Source: Thysanoteuthis rhombus (taxonomy: Eukaryota; Mollusca; Cephalopoda; Oegopsida; Thysanoteuthidae). Taken from it: 64,000 bases of DNA. A program made the position numbers and the translations under genes. The notes under the pieces were generated by a model. It did not search any database. It was not told the DNA's origin and worked only from the letters and a program-made list of their open reading frames with translations. Location of the stretch: contig OY735207.1 of NCBI GenBank assembly GCA_963457665.1, forward strand, positions 62,021,888-62,085,887. The letters are read 5' to 3'. Below are positions 1-15,400 of the stretch, piece after piece. The stretch's first letter is position 1, and the number at the start of each line of letters is the position of its first letter.

Positions 1-322
1 GGTAGAGGTGTCGAAACGCACAGATTTTGAACATTGAGGGCAAGGGAACATGCTAAAACTCGGCCTTCAGCTAAGCAGCCACACCTCCTACTACTGTTTC
101 AGCATGTGGCCTCACCCCAACTATTCAGAATGCGCATTTTGAAACTTCTACCAAGTTTTTGGTAAAAATAATACCTGATATAGTCACCTTAACAATTTGT
201 TGCCAAAAGCTGCAAAGGACTGGGAGAAGATTTCCGATCATTCAGGAAATAAAATGAAATTTTTAAAAAGTGTATGTGCAAAAAAAAAAAAAAAACTTTA
301 ATAATCTTAATTACAATATAAA

Positions 323-328
323 TTTATT
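323..328 (-). terminator. Candidate polyadenylation signal AATAAA of gene 1
   Basis: The only AATAAA on the minus strand in the 340 bp after the stop codon. It is just 15 nt beyond the stop, so the 3' UTR would be very short. An ATTAAA variant on the same strand lies at about 296-301. Real cleavage may be further out, beyond the left window edge. Confidence 0.35.
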
Positions 329-343
329 TTTATAGGCAGGAAT

Positions 344-622
344 TTAGCTCTGGACAATTTCCTGATGAAGTTCTGTAGCTGTTGTTGTAATGTTCTGAAT
401 GTCTGCTGTGGTTACTTCCAATGGTGTCTCCCCAGATGCAATTTGCACACCATCTTGTGCAGTCACGTATTGAATAACAAACTGGTTGCCTGAAAGGTCT
501 TGATTGCCATCAGCAACTAAAACTTCTTGACCTTCCTCTTGTACAATGATGGTTTCAGGGTTCACAGTGACCATCTGACCACTGTCTGATTGCACAGTTA
601 TTTGCTGCTGGCCAAATGCTCC
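344..622 (-). CDS. ZFAT: ZFAT gene 1 terminal exon 13: Gln/Val/Thr-rich tail
   Basis: 279 nt including the TAA stop at 344-346, phase 0 acceptor TTTCAAAG/GG after a T-rich tract. Encodes about 92 residues rich in Gln, Val, Thr and Glu (ITVQSDSGQMVTVNPE..., ending ELHQEIVQS). Such Val/Gln/Thr tails close ZFAT and several related zinc-finger factors and are usually regarded as transactivation-type low-complexity regions. The ATG further upstream in this frame lies in the intron and is not used. Confidence 0.82.
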   Translation of the reverse strand, partial: GAFGQQQITVQSDSGQMVTVNPETIIVQEEGQEVLVADGNQDLSGNQFVIQYVTAQDGVQIASGETPLEVTTADIQNITTTATELHQEIVQS

Positions 623-3600
623 CTTTGAAATTAAAATTTCGGAAAAAAAGAAAAAAAAAAATTGATATAAGATGAAGTAAAAGTTCATCAATGAAAAATA
701 TTGAATACATAAAAAAAAAAATATTAGCTAGATTAAGTACCATGCTTATTCTTCATCTTCAGAACAATATAAGTAGAACAGACTCACAGTTTTGTGAAAG
801 ATTATATAACATTCAAGAACATCCCTATTCGATACAAGGTGTTTAAAAAGGAGCTTCTTTTTTGATAAATATACCTAACAAAAGCCAAAAAGTAACGTCT
901 TTCAAATTATTTTAAAAAATGTTAATCTATAATTTGTTCATCGGTATCACAATTCTAATAGGAAATTACATAAGCTTATGTCTTAGTTCAACTGTTCATA
1001 GTTCCATCCTAATCATGTTCCAAGACATGTTCAAGAGAACAGAGGGAAAAGTTTTGGCAGAGTGCATGAAAGTGTTGATAAAGCATATCCAGAGATCTGC
1101 CTGATGGCCGTGGGTTCAATCCCTGGATTGGGTAGTGCAAAATAGTCATATAAGCTGGCCTATTGGAAAAGGCAAACAAGCAACCTGGCGAGGAAGAATC
1201 AACTGATACAAGACATCCTCTAGCATGGACAGTGGAATGAGAACAATCTACCCTTGTGGATTGAATGAAGGGTTTAGTTTGAAAGCCTACAACAGACAGC
1301 TGAAAAGGGCTGGAGGATACAACGGTTGAAACAAAACTATAACAACCAAGATGAGGACTTTACTCTGAGTAAATCAGTGTACAAGAAGGAAGATTAGCTC
1401 CAAAGGTTAATGAGCAAGTCAAGAATATCAACCACAATCCCTAAGGTGGTACTAAAAAAAGGAAAAGGACCAGCAATCCTCCTTTCTTTCTCTTGGCTCC
1501 ATTCTTTTGCTAAAGAACAATTTATACTGTAATACCTCAGAATCATGATTTTTAATTTTATATTTGACAAGTTATGCTTATCTTAGTATAAGCACAAGCT
1601 CAAAGCCCAATTTCCTTGAAAATCGGTAATTGAAGTTTTGGCTTTTATCTAGGCGCGAACACCGACTACTGATTCTAATGGAAAATGCACACTAACTTAT
1701 TCACTAAGCAGGCCGCAATCATCTTTAGTTATTGAAATGCTTAATTAAATTCAAAAAGTTAAAAAACAAACCTTGTCCTTTTTTCAAAGAAGGTACAATT
1801 TCTATAAAAATTTAAGTTAGTGAGAACAAGCTACTTGCTCGGATTTATTCAGTAGGTTTAGTAAAAAATGAATTTGTGCAACAAGTATGTCACAGTTATT
1901 TTGTGCCAGAAACTAAAATGAATTAATTTATTTTTTTGAAGCTGCGAAAAGATTCATAAAAGAAAAAAAAAATGCTGAACTTGCTAAACTTTACTAAAAT
2001 ATTTAAAAAATTGAATAAAAAAAACAAAAAAAACAACTCACCTGTTGGGACATATCTATAATATGTTGTAAGATATTCACAGCCGAAGCAGTTTTCTCAT
2101 CAAGTTCTTGAGGTACTAGAAATCAAAGACAAATTTTTTCTATTATTTAAAAACATCTTGAAAAAAAAAAAAAAAAAAAAATTTTTAAACTTGTTCCACT
2201 TTAATAATATTCATTATTTTCATAACATTTCTAGAATCATAAACATCATAGAAAGAAATTATTATATAACCACACAGAACAAAGTAAAAGTTGTGAAGAA
2301 TAAAAATTCTCGGAATAAAAGAGTTGGCTTTTTCATTAAAATCTGGATAAAAAATTAAAAAAAAAAAACGACAAAAAAAATAAAAAAGCAAGAAAAAAAA
2401 GGAAAAAAGATCCAGCATGTCTTTGCCAATAGATTTGAGGGTCAATCTTCGAAAGGCATATTCTTCCATATACAATACATGGAATTGCCCAGTGATGTTC
2501 GGATTTTTTATTTGTTCCTGCCGTCACTTCTTGCAGGTTTCTCATTTGGCTTCAGCATTTGGTCTCAAGTTTCTTCATTCTATAATGGCAAATTCTTCAC
2601 AGTATTGGCCACTCTAATGCAAACATTTGAATATCAAATTTCTGGAGGGCAGCCTTTTGTCTTTGTAATAATTAGTAAGATAATCAGTATGTGGATGTTA
2701 CTGTAATAGATTAGCTTGAACCTAACTTGCATGAAGCAGAATCTGTCATGTCCATAGAGATTTGGCAAAAATTTCCCAAATAATGGAAAATTTTAGTATA
2801 AAGATGGTCATAAAAAGCATCCTAGGGCTGGTCATCTGATTCTTCAAATTCTTATTGGTTGTAGTCCGACAAAACAGAGAGAAAAGAGAAAAATAGTTAA
2901 AGAAAGCTCTGCTATGTCCAGAAAAGGTATCTCCCTGTTCAAATATCAGAAGGAAAGATAACTGCTGCTAATTATGACCAAAGCTACAGAATATACAATA
3001 AGAATGATGGCTGATCAACCAATATATTTCTTATCAAAATCAGGTGCCAAGGTTTTATTGTCAACTCAACCTCAGCATACCTGACTAAACTGGACAGTCA
3101 TCAACAGAGGGAATATATCAAGAGGCTCCTACACTATCGGGAGGTACTGTTGGGGCACGCTGGATTAGGGGTGATGATGCTTCAGACCTGAAATCATGCC
3201 TGTAATCTGATGAAAGCTTTATGGGATGCACTGCTGCTGTTTTCACAGCAGGAGTTGAACAAATTTATCTATCACTAATGGAATTACATCAGAATCAGTC
3301 ACATTCTCGACTAAATTATTTTCTTCATTCCACATTTATATGATATTGACATTTCTAGTTTCATAAATATTAAGATCATTATTAGATGCATATATTTCTG
3401 AAAAATACCTGTCTCTGCTTCTTCTGTATAAACAGGGGGCTCTTCACTCACTTGGAAAACCTAAAAAAGGAAGAAAGAAAGAAAAATACCTTAAATATCC
3501 AACCTAAAAGATATAATTTCCTCATTCTGTGAATTTTAGTAAAAACAATACAATCATCATATCAGTTTTATTCCTTTCAAAGTTGATAAGTTAAGTATCA

Positions 3601-4429
3601 GTTACTATGGACTAAAATTAGTAATTATTAGTATTGTGTAATTAGGAATCAATCATATTGTATAATTACAAATTAATCAGTTAAGCAATAACTGGATCCA
3701 GTTTTAAGCCGTGGAATGCTTTTCACTCTTCTAACCAAGATTCCGAATTGCGTTCTCATATATTGAAATTGCTGCCCTGTGGGGACATGCAGCCCTAATT
3801 CAGTACCACTGGATCTAATTGTAAAGAAAAATATCTCTCATTAAATTTCACTGTCATGACAATCAGAAAAAGTTATGTTCCAATCCACATACTGAGCAGC
3901 GAAAGGGATAGCGGTGAAATAAACATTAAAGAGATAGACAGACAAAGACACACACACTAACGTTATATTTTTATTATTATCATTAACAAGAACAACAATA
4001 TTTCAAGAGAGAATTGTTTTTACCAATTCCGATGCTGTCGTATTCTCCAGAGTCTGGATATCTTGCACCTGGACATGGTGTCGGATCCGCAGATGCCGTT
4101 TCAGGTCAGACAAATTACCAAATAAATAGTCACAGCTAAGGCAACGGTAGACTCGGGAATCAGATGTATTAGTATTTTTTTCAGTAGTTGCTGTATTGCA
4201 AGTGTACTGCATGCCTTTATGATTGCGAGTATAATGAACTTTCATGTAGCCCAGTGTATTGGCAGAATAATCACAATGTTGACATACATAACGTTTCACA
4301 ATGTCATGTGTTTCCATGTGTCGCTTCAAGTGGCTCCTCTGAGTTGCTTCATAGGAACACCTGTGCCAAGAGAGATAAATGCAAATAAATCATGGAAGAG
4401 GTTTCCTTGCATGTTACAAAATCACCCAT

Positions 4430-4465
<36 letters not shown>

Positions 4466-6377
4466 GAGAGAGAGCAAAGATGAAGAGAGATTATGAAAAT
4501 TTGTTTTCATAAAATGGAAAATGATACTATGACATCTTTGATATATAAATTGATATTTATAAATCTACATTTTCAAACTGAAAAAAATCAATCTACAATA
4601 ATTTCACATACTTTATTTATCTGTATATAAAGAGAGATTTTGTAGCAGATTCATTGGCTTAAATTATGGATTCGCATAGTAAACGAGTGTGATATTTTGG
4701 CAATCTTGTTCAATTGTATCACTGAAATAACTGCTACACTAAAAAAGCTCCCTTTATAATCAGCCAACCTGCATATTCAACCGCTTTTACTTAACTAGAA
4801 TAACTCAGTATGTTAATTTACTCATGGTTGGCTACCCTGTCTACACAGCTATCTGCGACTTTTTTTGCAACAGGAACAATCATCTTCACCTTTTAAGTGG
4901 CAGAATATATCAAAATCCAAAGTTTAAACTGGTTTCTTCCATTTTCTTGACGATAGGAGGATGCACAGTACAGTATGAAAACTGATCATTTTATACTTTC
5001 CATGCAGAGCAAAGTGAGGATTTTGAGGGATTAATTAGTCAGCAGTGAAACGTCATTGAACAATTTTGTATTATGACCATGGCATTCACAATGACCAAGT
5101 CGACCCATTTATCATTTCTTGAGCAGGTTTTTTTGGCTAAACATTGCATGGCTAGTCTGTTTGCCCCACTGTAATCAAGATTTGGATACCCGACACTTCT
5201 GGCTTTTCATCATTGAAAGGGAGGGGGATTTCAGACCATGAACGAGATTAAGGAGAATGTGTCAAAGCAGCAGATATTGATCCCAAAAGAGACTGTTTTG
5301 AAAAGTAGAAATGACTCTGGGATGAGTGTGTGAGGTCCGAAGGGGAGTACTTTGAAGATACTAAGGCGCCATTGCCCTAGGTAGATCATTCTTTTGTTGA
5401 TATTAAATCGCTGGGTACTTTCTGGATGGTCCTTGTATAGTTCACTTGGTGCAAAAAAGGGTTTGCAGATCTTTGATTTTATAAGATAAAAAGACTATTT
5501 TTTTTTTCTTTTCAGCTTGTTGAAAATTAATGGACGAGGTAGAGATACATAACAGCCAGTCAGGAATGGGGGAGAGAAAAAAAAAAGAAAAGAAATTAAA
5601 ATGACTTACTTATCACATTTGAAGAGTTTGCCATCTTTGTGCGACCGCACATGCCACCGGAGAGCAGTTTTAGACTTGTATGCTTTGCCACAGTCATTGC
5701 ACATAAATGGTTTTTCATTGGAGTGACGCAACATGTGTGCTTGCAAATTGTTCTTGCTACGACAAGCATGAGGACAGAGAGGGCAACGGAATGGCTTGAT
5801 TCCTTCGTGTATCCAGATGTGTTTCCGCAGCTCAGAATTAGCACGGATGAAAACACGGTCACAGTATGGACATTTATATGAACGGCGACCTGGGGTTTAT
5901 ATATTTTTAAAAAAAACAAAAAAAACACAGAAGATAAGATATGAACAAAGAGGGAAAGAACATGAGAAAGGAAGAAAAACCATTGTTTTATCAAAGAAAA
6001 GGAAAAAAAAAGAAGAAAAAAAAACAAACTTTTAGATATTACAGTCAAGAAGTAGTCATTTTTATAATATAGTTCATGAGAATCTCAACCTGGGCTTATA
6101 TTGAAAGACTAGGAGGAAATTTTGATTGAGATAAAAAAAAATTAAAAACACATCCACCTTCCAACCAGTGATGGTGAGTTTGATCCTCACTGAGCACTCT
6201 AGGAATTTTCCCATTGTTAGAGGATCTGCATTTGAGTGATGCTAGGTTACTAGTCTTGCACGATATTTTAAGCTATTTCATCCTCCCCGTAATTGTGAAA
6301 TGAATCTGGCCTTGAGCCAAAATTGGCTTAATCCTACAAATATCTATTTTAGAAAATGCAATTGCAGAAAAAAAACC

Positions 6378-6409
<32 letters not shown>

Positions 6410-9400
6410 CAAATATCATTTATTGGAAAACAAACCCTGCAGTGTAGGTTTCCATTGTAATCAGAACACAAAAATTATTAGCAATGACTTGGCAAGAAAT
6501 TCTTCATGTCCAACCAACTTTCTACTCTCTTTCGCATTTCAATTGAGTACGCAACTAATACTGTTATAAAACTCTAATCTGGCAACTTTAGGACCAGGCA
6601 ATCGTCTAACAACAGAAATTTTTTTTTTCATGATATTATGTAATACATTTTAGCAGTTTATTGATTTTTCACAATAGCATGGAGAATTTAACAATATATT
6701 TCCAATATACAGTAGTCCCTTTGATTTTGTGGGCTTAATTATTCACGTTTTTTTCCATCAATAAAGGGAAGTTCCACTCACGGACTTTTGAGTCAAAAAG
6801 CAACATATTCTGATAAAAATTGTTATTTTTGACAATAAATTCCATATAGTAAAATAAAGAAAAATTATTCATTACAATTCAGATAAAGTAAAGTAACGTA
6901 GACAGAATATCTCACTCTGTAAGTAATAAGAAGAGGAGGGTTCAATTAGTTAGAATGGGACTTAGAGCTAGATACATAACGGGTAAATGCACAAACAAAA
7001 AAAACAAACAAATAAATAAAAATATAGCTAAATCTAGCTCCATATTTATCTTGTTCATTCACTGAGAATGGATCTGAACAAAAACTGGAATACATAGCAG
7101 CCCAAGATGTACTTAATTTTCAAATTTAACAAAAATAAATTGATACATCAATTATTTCATAAATAAGAAAACAAAGTAAAAATTTTCAATAAATTGAAAA
7201 GACAGAGACTTAAGTGCTAAATCTTCTGCAAAGTAGCCATATCTAGCTCCAAAACAGAAACATTGGCAACCCTGAAATACATCCTTTTTTTTGTCATACT
7301 TGTTCAGTAACCCATGAAATTGACAACTCCAGGGCGCATGTTTGATTTTTCAGCCCATGTATTACTTCATAATATTGTATCTCTGACTGAACAGTCAGAG
7401 TCAGGTAGGTGAATTATCAAAGTCTTGGGAGGCAGAGAGATAAGCTCTGTAGTACACTCTTTTTGGCAGGTTATCCAAGGAGCAGGGCTGCTAAATCAGT
7501 TATTTCTCGGCAAGATCTGAGTGATTTTATTTCCAATTCAGTTGATAAAAATTACAAACAGCAAAACGAATTCTTGCTGTCTTAGTTTTTGCAATTTCTA
7601 AAATTCTATTTTCTCAATCTACTAAATATATGATTAAATGATCATTTCATGTTTGTGCGCGCACCCCCCTGCCTGTGTAATTTCTATAGTATAAATTTTA
7701 TAATAACAGATGAAAATCATTTGTGTTTGCTTATGCTGTTCAATCAGTCATGTTAAAATTATTTCAAAATTCAGAAAAAATAAATACATATCTAATTTCA
7801 TGCTAAAATAAACTTCAAAGTTGTCAAGTCTAGAGTTCTTTGATTCCGTTTCAAACTACGGTTAGGTTTTCACACATTCAGTTTGATGTGTCATTTTAGA
7901 ATCTATTAAATTAGGGTTCAAACTGCAGTTTGAAAACAAATCAAAGAATGCTAGTGGTCCCACCTATAAACTAATGGTGGCAAATTCAAAACATGCTGGA
8001 CCATGGAAGTTGTCACAAAGTACCAGATTAGAGAGGTGCAACCTCTACTTTTACCACAATTCAAATAATATTATGTTGAAATGTTTCTACTAAAAAAAAA
8101 AAAAAAAGAAAAAAAAAAAGCCTTTTGCAAATCAAATATATAAATCAATAACAGTTGGGTATATACTATATGTTATATTTATATATCAACAGCAGCCTTG
8201 TAACAAACCAAGAAGAAAAAACAAAAGCCAGACAGAGAAATAACTTTGGAAACTCACCCATCTTTCTCTGTATTCGGTGACCTAGCCCAGTCACTCGTTG
8301 CAGCTCTTCTTTGCTCATCATTGGATGCTTCAGCAGAATGTGGTTACGTAACTTTTTCAAGCTGAAAATTAAGAAGAAAAAGTCATTAGTCCAATTAGCT
8401 AATCAAAGAAATTCAAGTAAGTAATACAACAGCTATGTAATGTTGATATCAATATAAATGTAAGCAATTTAATGCAGGTGACTTCTCTAGTCATCATGGA
8501 AAAATAAGATAGAACAATGTAAATAATCACAAGCTAATTTAACATTCATAGTTTTAACAGATGCATGGAAACTTCCTGAAGATAACATTTTTGTACATCA
8601 ACTTTTTAGCTGATAAACAAAATACATTTTATTTAGATTTGTTATTAACAAATTTGAGTATTTGAATCGATTTTTATCCTTGATGATTATCCATATAACA
8701 GCATTATTCTGTCAGTAGTGCTTGCATTAATTCCTGACCACTGATAATCCCTTCCTACCTGAATTTTAATACAAAACGTATAAAGTGAGTGCCAAAACTT
8801 GCTCAGACAAGTTTCAGGCAAATAGCAGCAAAATTTGGTGGTTACATCACTAATGTTACAATGGTGATTTCCATTCATTCATCCATAGCTTTTTGAACGG
8901 CCTTCTTCTATTGGCACCAAGACCACCACAAAAAATTGGTTATTAGGAATTCTTCTTTGAAAGGGAAGGGATCAAAATGTACCATTTGCCCCCAAAGTTG
9001 ATATTTAACCCAAGTTTTCTTGCAAAACATAAGTTAAAGATGGAAATTCTTGAATCTGTTTGCTCCTTATATATATATATATATATATATATCATCTACG
9101 TCATTATAAATGCAATCATTAAAGTGAATGAAAGTTTAAATGTATTTGTTTAATAAATCCTACGTAAGACGTCATGGGTTACATATTCACCTAGTTTTTA
9201 ATTACTATAATTCTATGAATCAGTTTCCTAATGCAGAAATCATTCTTATATAATATAGATAGTAGTAACATTGGATAGATTATCGATATTTCAGAAACAA
9301 ATGATATAACTTCCTTTGGGGATTGTACCTAGGCTAGAAAATACTGCTGATGAGTTTAGAGAACTAATCAGCAGGAAGTGCAAAAAGCTTGGAATTCTCT

Positions 9401-12400
9401 ATATTAACCATCAAAAAATTCAATGGATAACATAATAAAAAAAATAACAGAAAGGCTATATAAAGCTAAGTCATTTCGGATACTTACCAGTCATAAGGTA
9501 AATAAAGCACATCTGATATTACTTACAGAAAAACCAGAGGAATCAATTAACAATGACAGAAACAGAAAAGGTTATGCAAACATGCAAGTTTATCTCAAAT
9601 ACTTATAGCTGAATGTAAAAATTGTCATTTAAAGCATTGATTAACTTACTTCTCAAACTTTTCATGGCACTCTGGACATTCCAAGCCAGAGATACCTCGA
9701 TGTTTCAACTGATGGTTCCACAACTGGGTGCGACTGTTTGCCACAAATTCACATTCTTTGCACGGGAAAGTCACCTTGTCATGTTCCCGTTCTATATGAC
9801 GTTTCAGATTGTCACGAGTGATTGCACGATAATCACAGACTTCACATTGGAATGGCTTATCTCCTGCGGATGGGAAACAAAAACAAGTTTTCTCAAACAA
9901 TAACATTGGAAAGCACAAACAAAATACATGGGTTTAGGGCTGGTTTAGAATGGAAAAACACTTCCATCTACTAAACAGTAGCCTAATAAGAGTTTTTTTT
10001 TGACCATCTTGAGAATTCATATTTGCCTGTCAGCAAATTTTCACGTGGAATCTTCTTATCGATAATTGATAATCTCACCCATAACAGCCCACCAAGCTTT
10101 CAGACTAAATAATACATCCCTATAACTTGAGTAACTATATGGTATTAGGTAGTTATATAGTTTTAACTTTAACTTCAGCATCAATACGTACTCGATATAA
10201 GAGTGTACATGTATACATGTGTAGGTAAAACCCACACTCTAACTAGAAACCCCTGGCTCTAAAATCTTTTTTTTTCTTTTTAAACCAAAAAGTTCTTCTC
10301 CTAGGTCCACTCAGAATGCATAACAAATTTGGTCGAGCTACAGCAATGAATAGCATAAAAGAGATCAGTTTCATTGTTAACAGAACCTCACCTCAGAAAC
10401 TTCTTCGAATTTTTTTCAAAAAAAAAACAAATAGTGCAAATTCTTGCCAGGTTCACCAAGTTTGTAAACCAAATTAAGTTGAGCTACACCAATATCTAAG
10501 GGGTGGGGAACACAGTGACAGACAGAGTTTTGAGGTAGATGCATTTCTCAGGAAAGAACAAATGCTTTAAACAACAATTGAATTCCACTTCCCTTTGCTT
10601 ATAAACTTATACTTTTCTAAATACAACAAACTTCTAATTTTGATTCACAGTCAACAAGAAAAGTTGCTTTTTAAACTTTACAATCAAAGAAAAAAATACT
10701 CAACATTTTTATGTGAAAAAAAAAAAAGAAAAAAAAAATGACACCGTTTCCATAACCTTGGTTTATAATCATTTTGATTAATGAAATCAATTTACGTCTA
10801 TCGGGAAAAGGAAGTTGAACTAGACTAAAGAGAAAGTTTAAGCTAAAGCTTTTCAGGTTGGTATTTTTGTTATCAAAGCTCAACTTAGCCCGACACAAAG
10901 TAACAGAGGCACCCAGTGAGAATTGAACTCACTAGTGAATGGATATGCAATTACTAACCATTTTGCTATGGTATTACCACCTTTGATTAACTTGTCACAA
11001 TTCTATTTTTTTTTTTAAATGATAGCATATAATGCAATTAAAACAGATGGTTTTGTACAATTACATGCTTACCAATTACAATGTTTTCAAACACCATAGG
11101 CTATACTAACCTGTGTGAGTCCGTACATGTGGTTCATAATCAGCACGATTATAGAAAAGACGTCCACAGAATTCACATTCTTCAGTCCCAAATGTCTGCC
11201 TCATCTTCTTGAAAATCTCCAATGAGAGGGGACGGTAACCAAGCCTCTTGATAATGTCCGAGGCCTTGGTCGACTTGCTCGTATCCTCATCCTCACTGGG
11301 CAAATCTTCCCCATTCTCAGTCTCTCCCGTTTCTGAGCTATTGTTCTGAAGTTTCAACCGTTCTTCTCCAATACTCACTGCATTTGAAACGGGCGAAGAA
11401 GAATCATTATTGCCTTTATCAATCGGATTTTCCTGATCAGCCATAATGTTTTCAGCAGCAGTGTCAATCTCATTCGCTGATTCAGGCTCATGACTGTCAG
11501 TAGTGGTCAAAGACTGGTCACTTCTCTCATTCGTCTCCACTTTGACCGTTACATTCTCAATGCCACCATTTTCAGAAGTATCCATATCAGTTTCACCGTT
11601 CTCATTTGACTCTTGCAAGTCGGCTCCCATGGTTTCGGCATCCTTTGCAACGTTGGATGTCTGGTCAGGCATTTCTACTTCCATCGGATCAACAGATGTA
11701 CCATCTCCATCTGAAATCACGGCATCCGAAGTTGTCACTGTGGTGGTAGTTGTCGATTCTGAAGATGCTGCAGTAGAACTTGTTTGAGCAGAGGATGTTG
11801 TTTCTGCTGAGGATGTCACCACAGACGTCTCCATTGGTTCTGTCTCTCCGCTATCTTTGCTGTTGTTGATGGCAACAGCAGACAGCTCTGGGGGTAGATT
11901 GTCAAATTCCTTGTCCTGATCCGGCAAAGTGTCATCAGGCTCAGGTAAGTAAAGTGATGAAGCAATACTTTCTTCAAAAATACTCTCGCTGGTCCTTTCA
12001 GCAGTACCGTCAATGTGGGTACTGTTAATATGCTCCAGCAGTCTCACCGTGCTCAAGAACTTGTCCTGACATAAGCAGCAGCAATAAATAACCCTGTGTT
12101 TGAGGAAGTGTTTTTCTAGGTAGATCCTTCGGCTTGCTGAATAGTCACATAACTCACAGTGTTGCACGCTTGGAATATCCTTAATGTCATGCACAAACAG
12201 ATGTCGGTCACAGTCAATCTTCTTTTTGAACTTACGATTACATACATGACACTGATGGATGACTGTGGTGCCACGATCTTGGCGCCCCTGCAAGAATTTC
12301 GCTAAGTATTCTTTGCCTTTCTTAGATGAGTTATGATACTTGCGCACATGGTTGACCAGTGATTTTATAGTATTGTAGTCCTTCTTGCACATTTCACAGG

Positions 12401-15400
12401 GGTGCCGAACTTTGCTGTGGGTTGCCTCATGCTCCAGCAGATGACTCTTGTTGACAGTCCTGAAAGGACACTTGGAGCACATGTAAAACTGGCCGGTGTG
12501 TTTACGCATGTGAGTATACAAGTTACCTGAAAAAAAAGAGACGAGAATCAAAAGGAGTTCAAGTGAAAATTCAATACAGGCAAATATGAATTCAAAAACT
12601 CATTGCTTCCATTAGAATCCATAACAACTTGGGAATTTTAATGTGTTTCTTCAGTGATTAGATACCAATAAATTTGTTAAAAACTCTGCCAAGATGTTCT
12701 TTTTGGATCTTGCCAGTCCAAAGCTCAGGTAAAGAAGGAGGGTTTAGTACAGGGCTAGCAACTCCATTCCATAAATTCCAAGAATCCATGGGGGAAAGAA
12801 GAGTAGAGAGGCCAAAGCAGACCCGCAGAAGATCAATTGAAAGTGAGGCAAAGGCAGTCAGACTGACGTGTGCTCAGCCAAGAAGAGTTTTATCTAGTTT
12901 TAATACAAAAACTTTGGCACAGGAGCTGTAAAGAGCTGAGGGGAGTTGTTCAGGACTAATTCTGCTAGCCTGGCGTGGTTGTGGCCCTACACACCACAAG
13001 GAGCGAACAACAAATTGGTCAAAAGCAAGAAACGTTTCAAGATTGAACTCATTCACTGTGTTGCTTTTGTTGTTACTACAATGTTTTAGTTGATCCATTC
13101 TGCAGCCTTGTTCATGAGCACAATCCATAAAAAAAGGGAATCTCCTGCTTACCTTGTAGATTGTACATCTGAAGAAGGTTGCAGAATGGATTGGACAAAA
13201 TATAGTGGTAATAACAAAAGAGGACACAAAGAATGTGTACGATAGTCAAAACAACTCTTGAAATAATAGATACTCTTCTCAAAACAAGTAAGATCAGCTT
13301 AGTCTATACATATTTAGCAGTTTTTCTTAAATGCTGATAGTATTTTTCAATTCAAAACCATAAAACCAGAAGATATGGCATAATATCACATACTCAATGT
13401 GGACAAATCCTACCCACCTTTAGAATTTGACGCATATGCACACTTGGAACATTTGAAAGGTTTTAGATTAGTATGAATGAGACAGTGCAGTCGCATATGT
13501 GACAAGGTCTTGAACACTTTGTCACACGTGTTACACGAGTACAAGGACAGACCAAAAGTCCCCGTGCGTGGCGCAGATGGTGCATTCTCATTCAAGTCCT
13601 GCTCAATAACATGTACACGAAACATGTGATCAACTCCACTCAAGTCAACGTTGAGGCTTCGCTCAAAAGCCACTTTCTCTTCTTCTGTATTGAAGACAGG
13701 GATGTCCTGGATGTGGTTCTTGGACTTGTCCCCATTGCTATCCATATCAGGGTTGGCAGACATCTGTAAGGAGCACTTGTCCTCAACACCGTCTGTAGCA
13801 TTAGGGTCTGAGGTTGTGGCAGCGACAGCAGCTGCAGCAAGGTTAGCAATTGCACCATCATCCTCTTCCGAGGTATGGGCTTCATACTCTTCCTGGTCTC
13901 CAACTGCTGCCACTTCCTCTGGTTCGTCTTCACTCTCGTCACCTTCACCAAAAAAACGAAAAAAAAAAAGGAACAAGTTTTAATAAAGCAGCATTTGATT
14001 TATTTCGGTTAAAAAGATGGCCAGTGAATGTACATATATGCCGAATCAGTGATATTGCCTAATTGGTAAAATTTTCAAAAAAAGTTCAATTTCACTTCAT
14101 TGCATGAACTTTTGATCATGAAAATATAGATATTTTATATCTCTGTTTCAATTAGAATTTTTGATCAAATCAAAACAACATGCACTTTTTTTTTACAAAA
14201 AAAAAAAAAAAAAAAAAAATGAATGATTTCACAAACCTTTGATTAAAAAAAAAAAAAAAAAAACAATAAATAAATAATTGATTTATATCTTTGTTTTCAT
14301 TAAATAAACTTTGATTAAAATAAAAGTACACATGTGAAAAAAGTTCAAATTTCACCAGTTAAGCAATTACACTGATTTACCAGAATATCCCAAACTTGGA
14401 AAATGAAGATAATTAGACATTATAGTTCAAATCAAGTGAAAGTGATGTAATCCCTTTTCGATAGACACTCAAATATCAATTGGTAATGATAGACTTATTC
14501 ATTATTTTCTTCAAGATTATGTAAGTTTGAATTATTATCTGAAGAATAATATAAAAACCAACTGCATTGACAAGCAAAGAGATTAAGTTGAAAAATAAAG
14601 ATTTGTTGGTTAAAATAATGTTTTTTTTTCATCATTAGGCAGCAGACTTATTGATGTACCTACATATACAACTCTTGATGATAGTCAAGTTAAAAAAAAA
14701 AAAAAAGAAAAAAAAACAGTAGTTCATATGTATATATAAATCTACAGGAAAATAGATTAGTGAAATCTATATATTCTTCCCTGAGCGAAAAAAAACAAAA
14801 AAAACCCCCTTGATTCTGAAGTTTTTAAATTGAAAAAAAAATATATAGTAATTTAGTAATACAAATTCTTTTTCTTTGACTAGTTTACCAATGTGGTTAA
14901 AAAGTTATGTTAGTATCTAAAAAATATTCTAATTACATTGTTCTTGAAAAATATTGGAAATATTATGTTGCACAGCATTTTCTAGTTTATGTTCAACTAA
15001 AAAATAAATAAGGAAGACTACTCTATAATTAGCATTCAATAGTCATCTGCCATGACAACATGATACAGACAGAAAATATAGACCATAATTTGGTTCATTA
15101 TATAAGTAGATAAAGTAACAGAGATGATTAATTTTAATGAAGTCATACATGTGCTAACTTTCAATCAGATGCAGCAAAATCAGTAAATTACTTTGAAGCC
15201 TCATCAACACTTTAAGGAAACTAAAACAGCATCAATCTTTACCAGTATCTGGTACAGAGGCTATACCTAAAAAGCTGCAAAATGTTTCTTTGATATACAG
15301 TAATATTGATTACTGTTATGCAACACAAACTCGGCAACCCCAGGACCGAGGATGTCCCGAGTTTCTGAAATTCGTAAGTTTTTGGTGTTGCATAAGCTAG

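Noticed and set aside
555-743. Minus-strand frame overlapping the acceptor of gene 1 exon 13
   Set aside because: It is out of frame with the conserved tail and runs mainly through the poly-pyrimidine intron end.
12674-12931. 85-codon plus-strand ORF in gene 1 intron 5
   Set aside because: It lies in a block missing from the paralogous intron, with no domain; most likely part of an inserted repeat.
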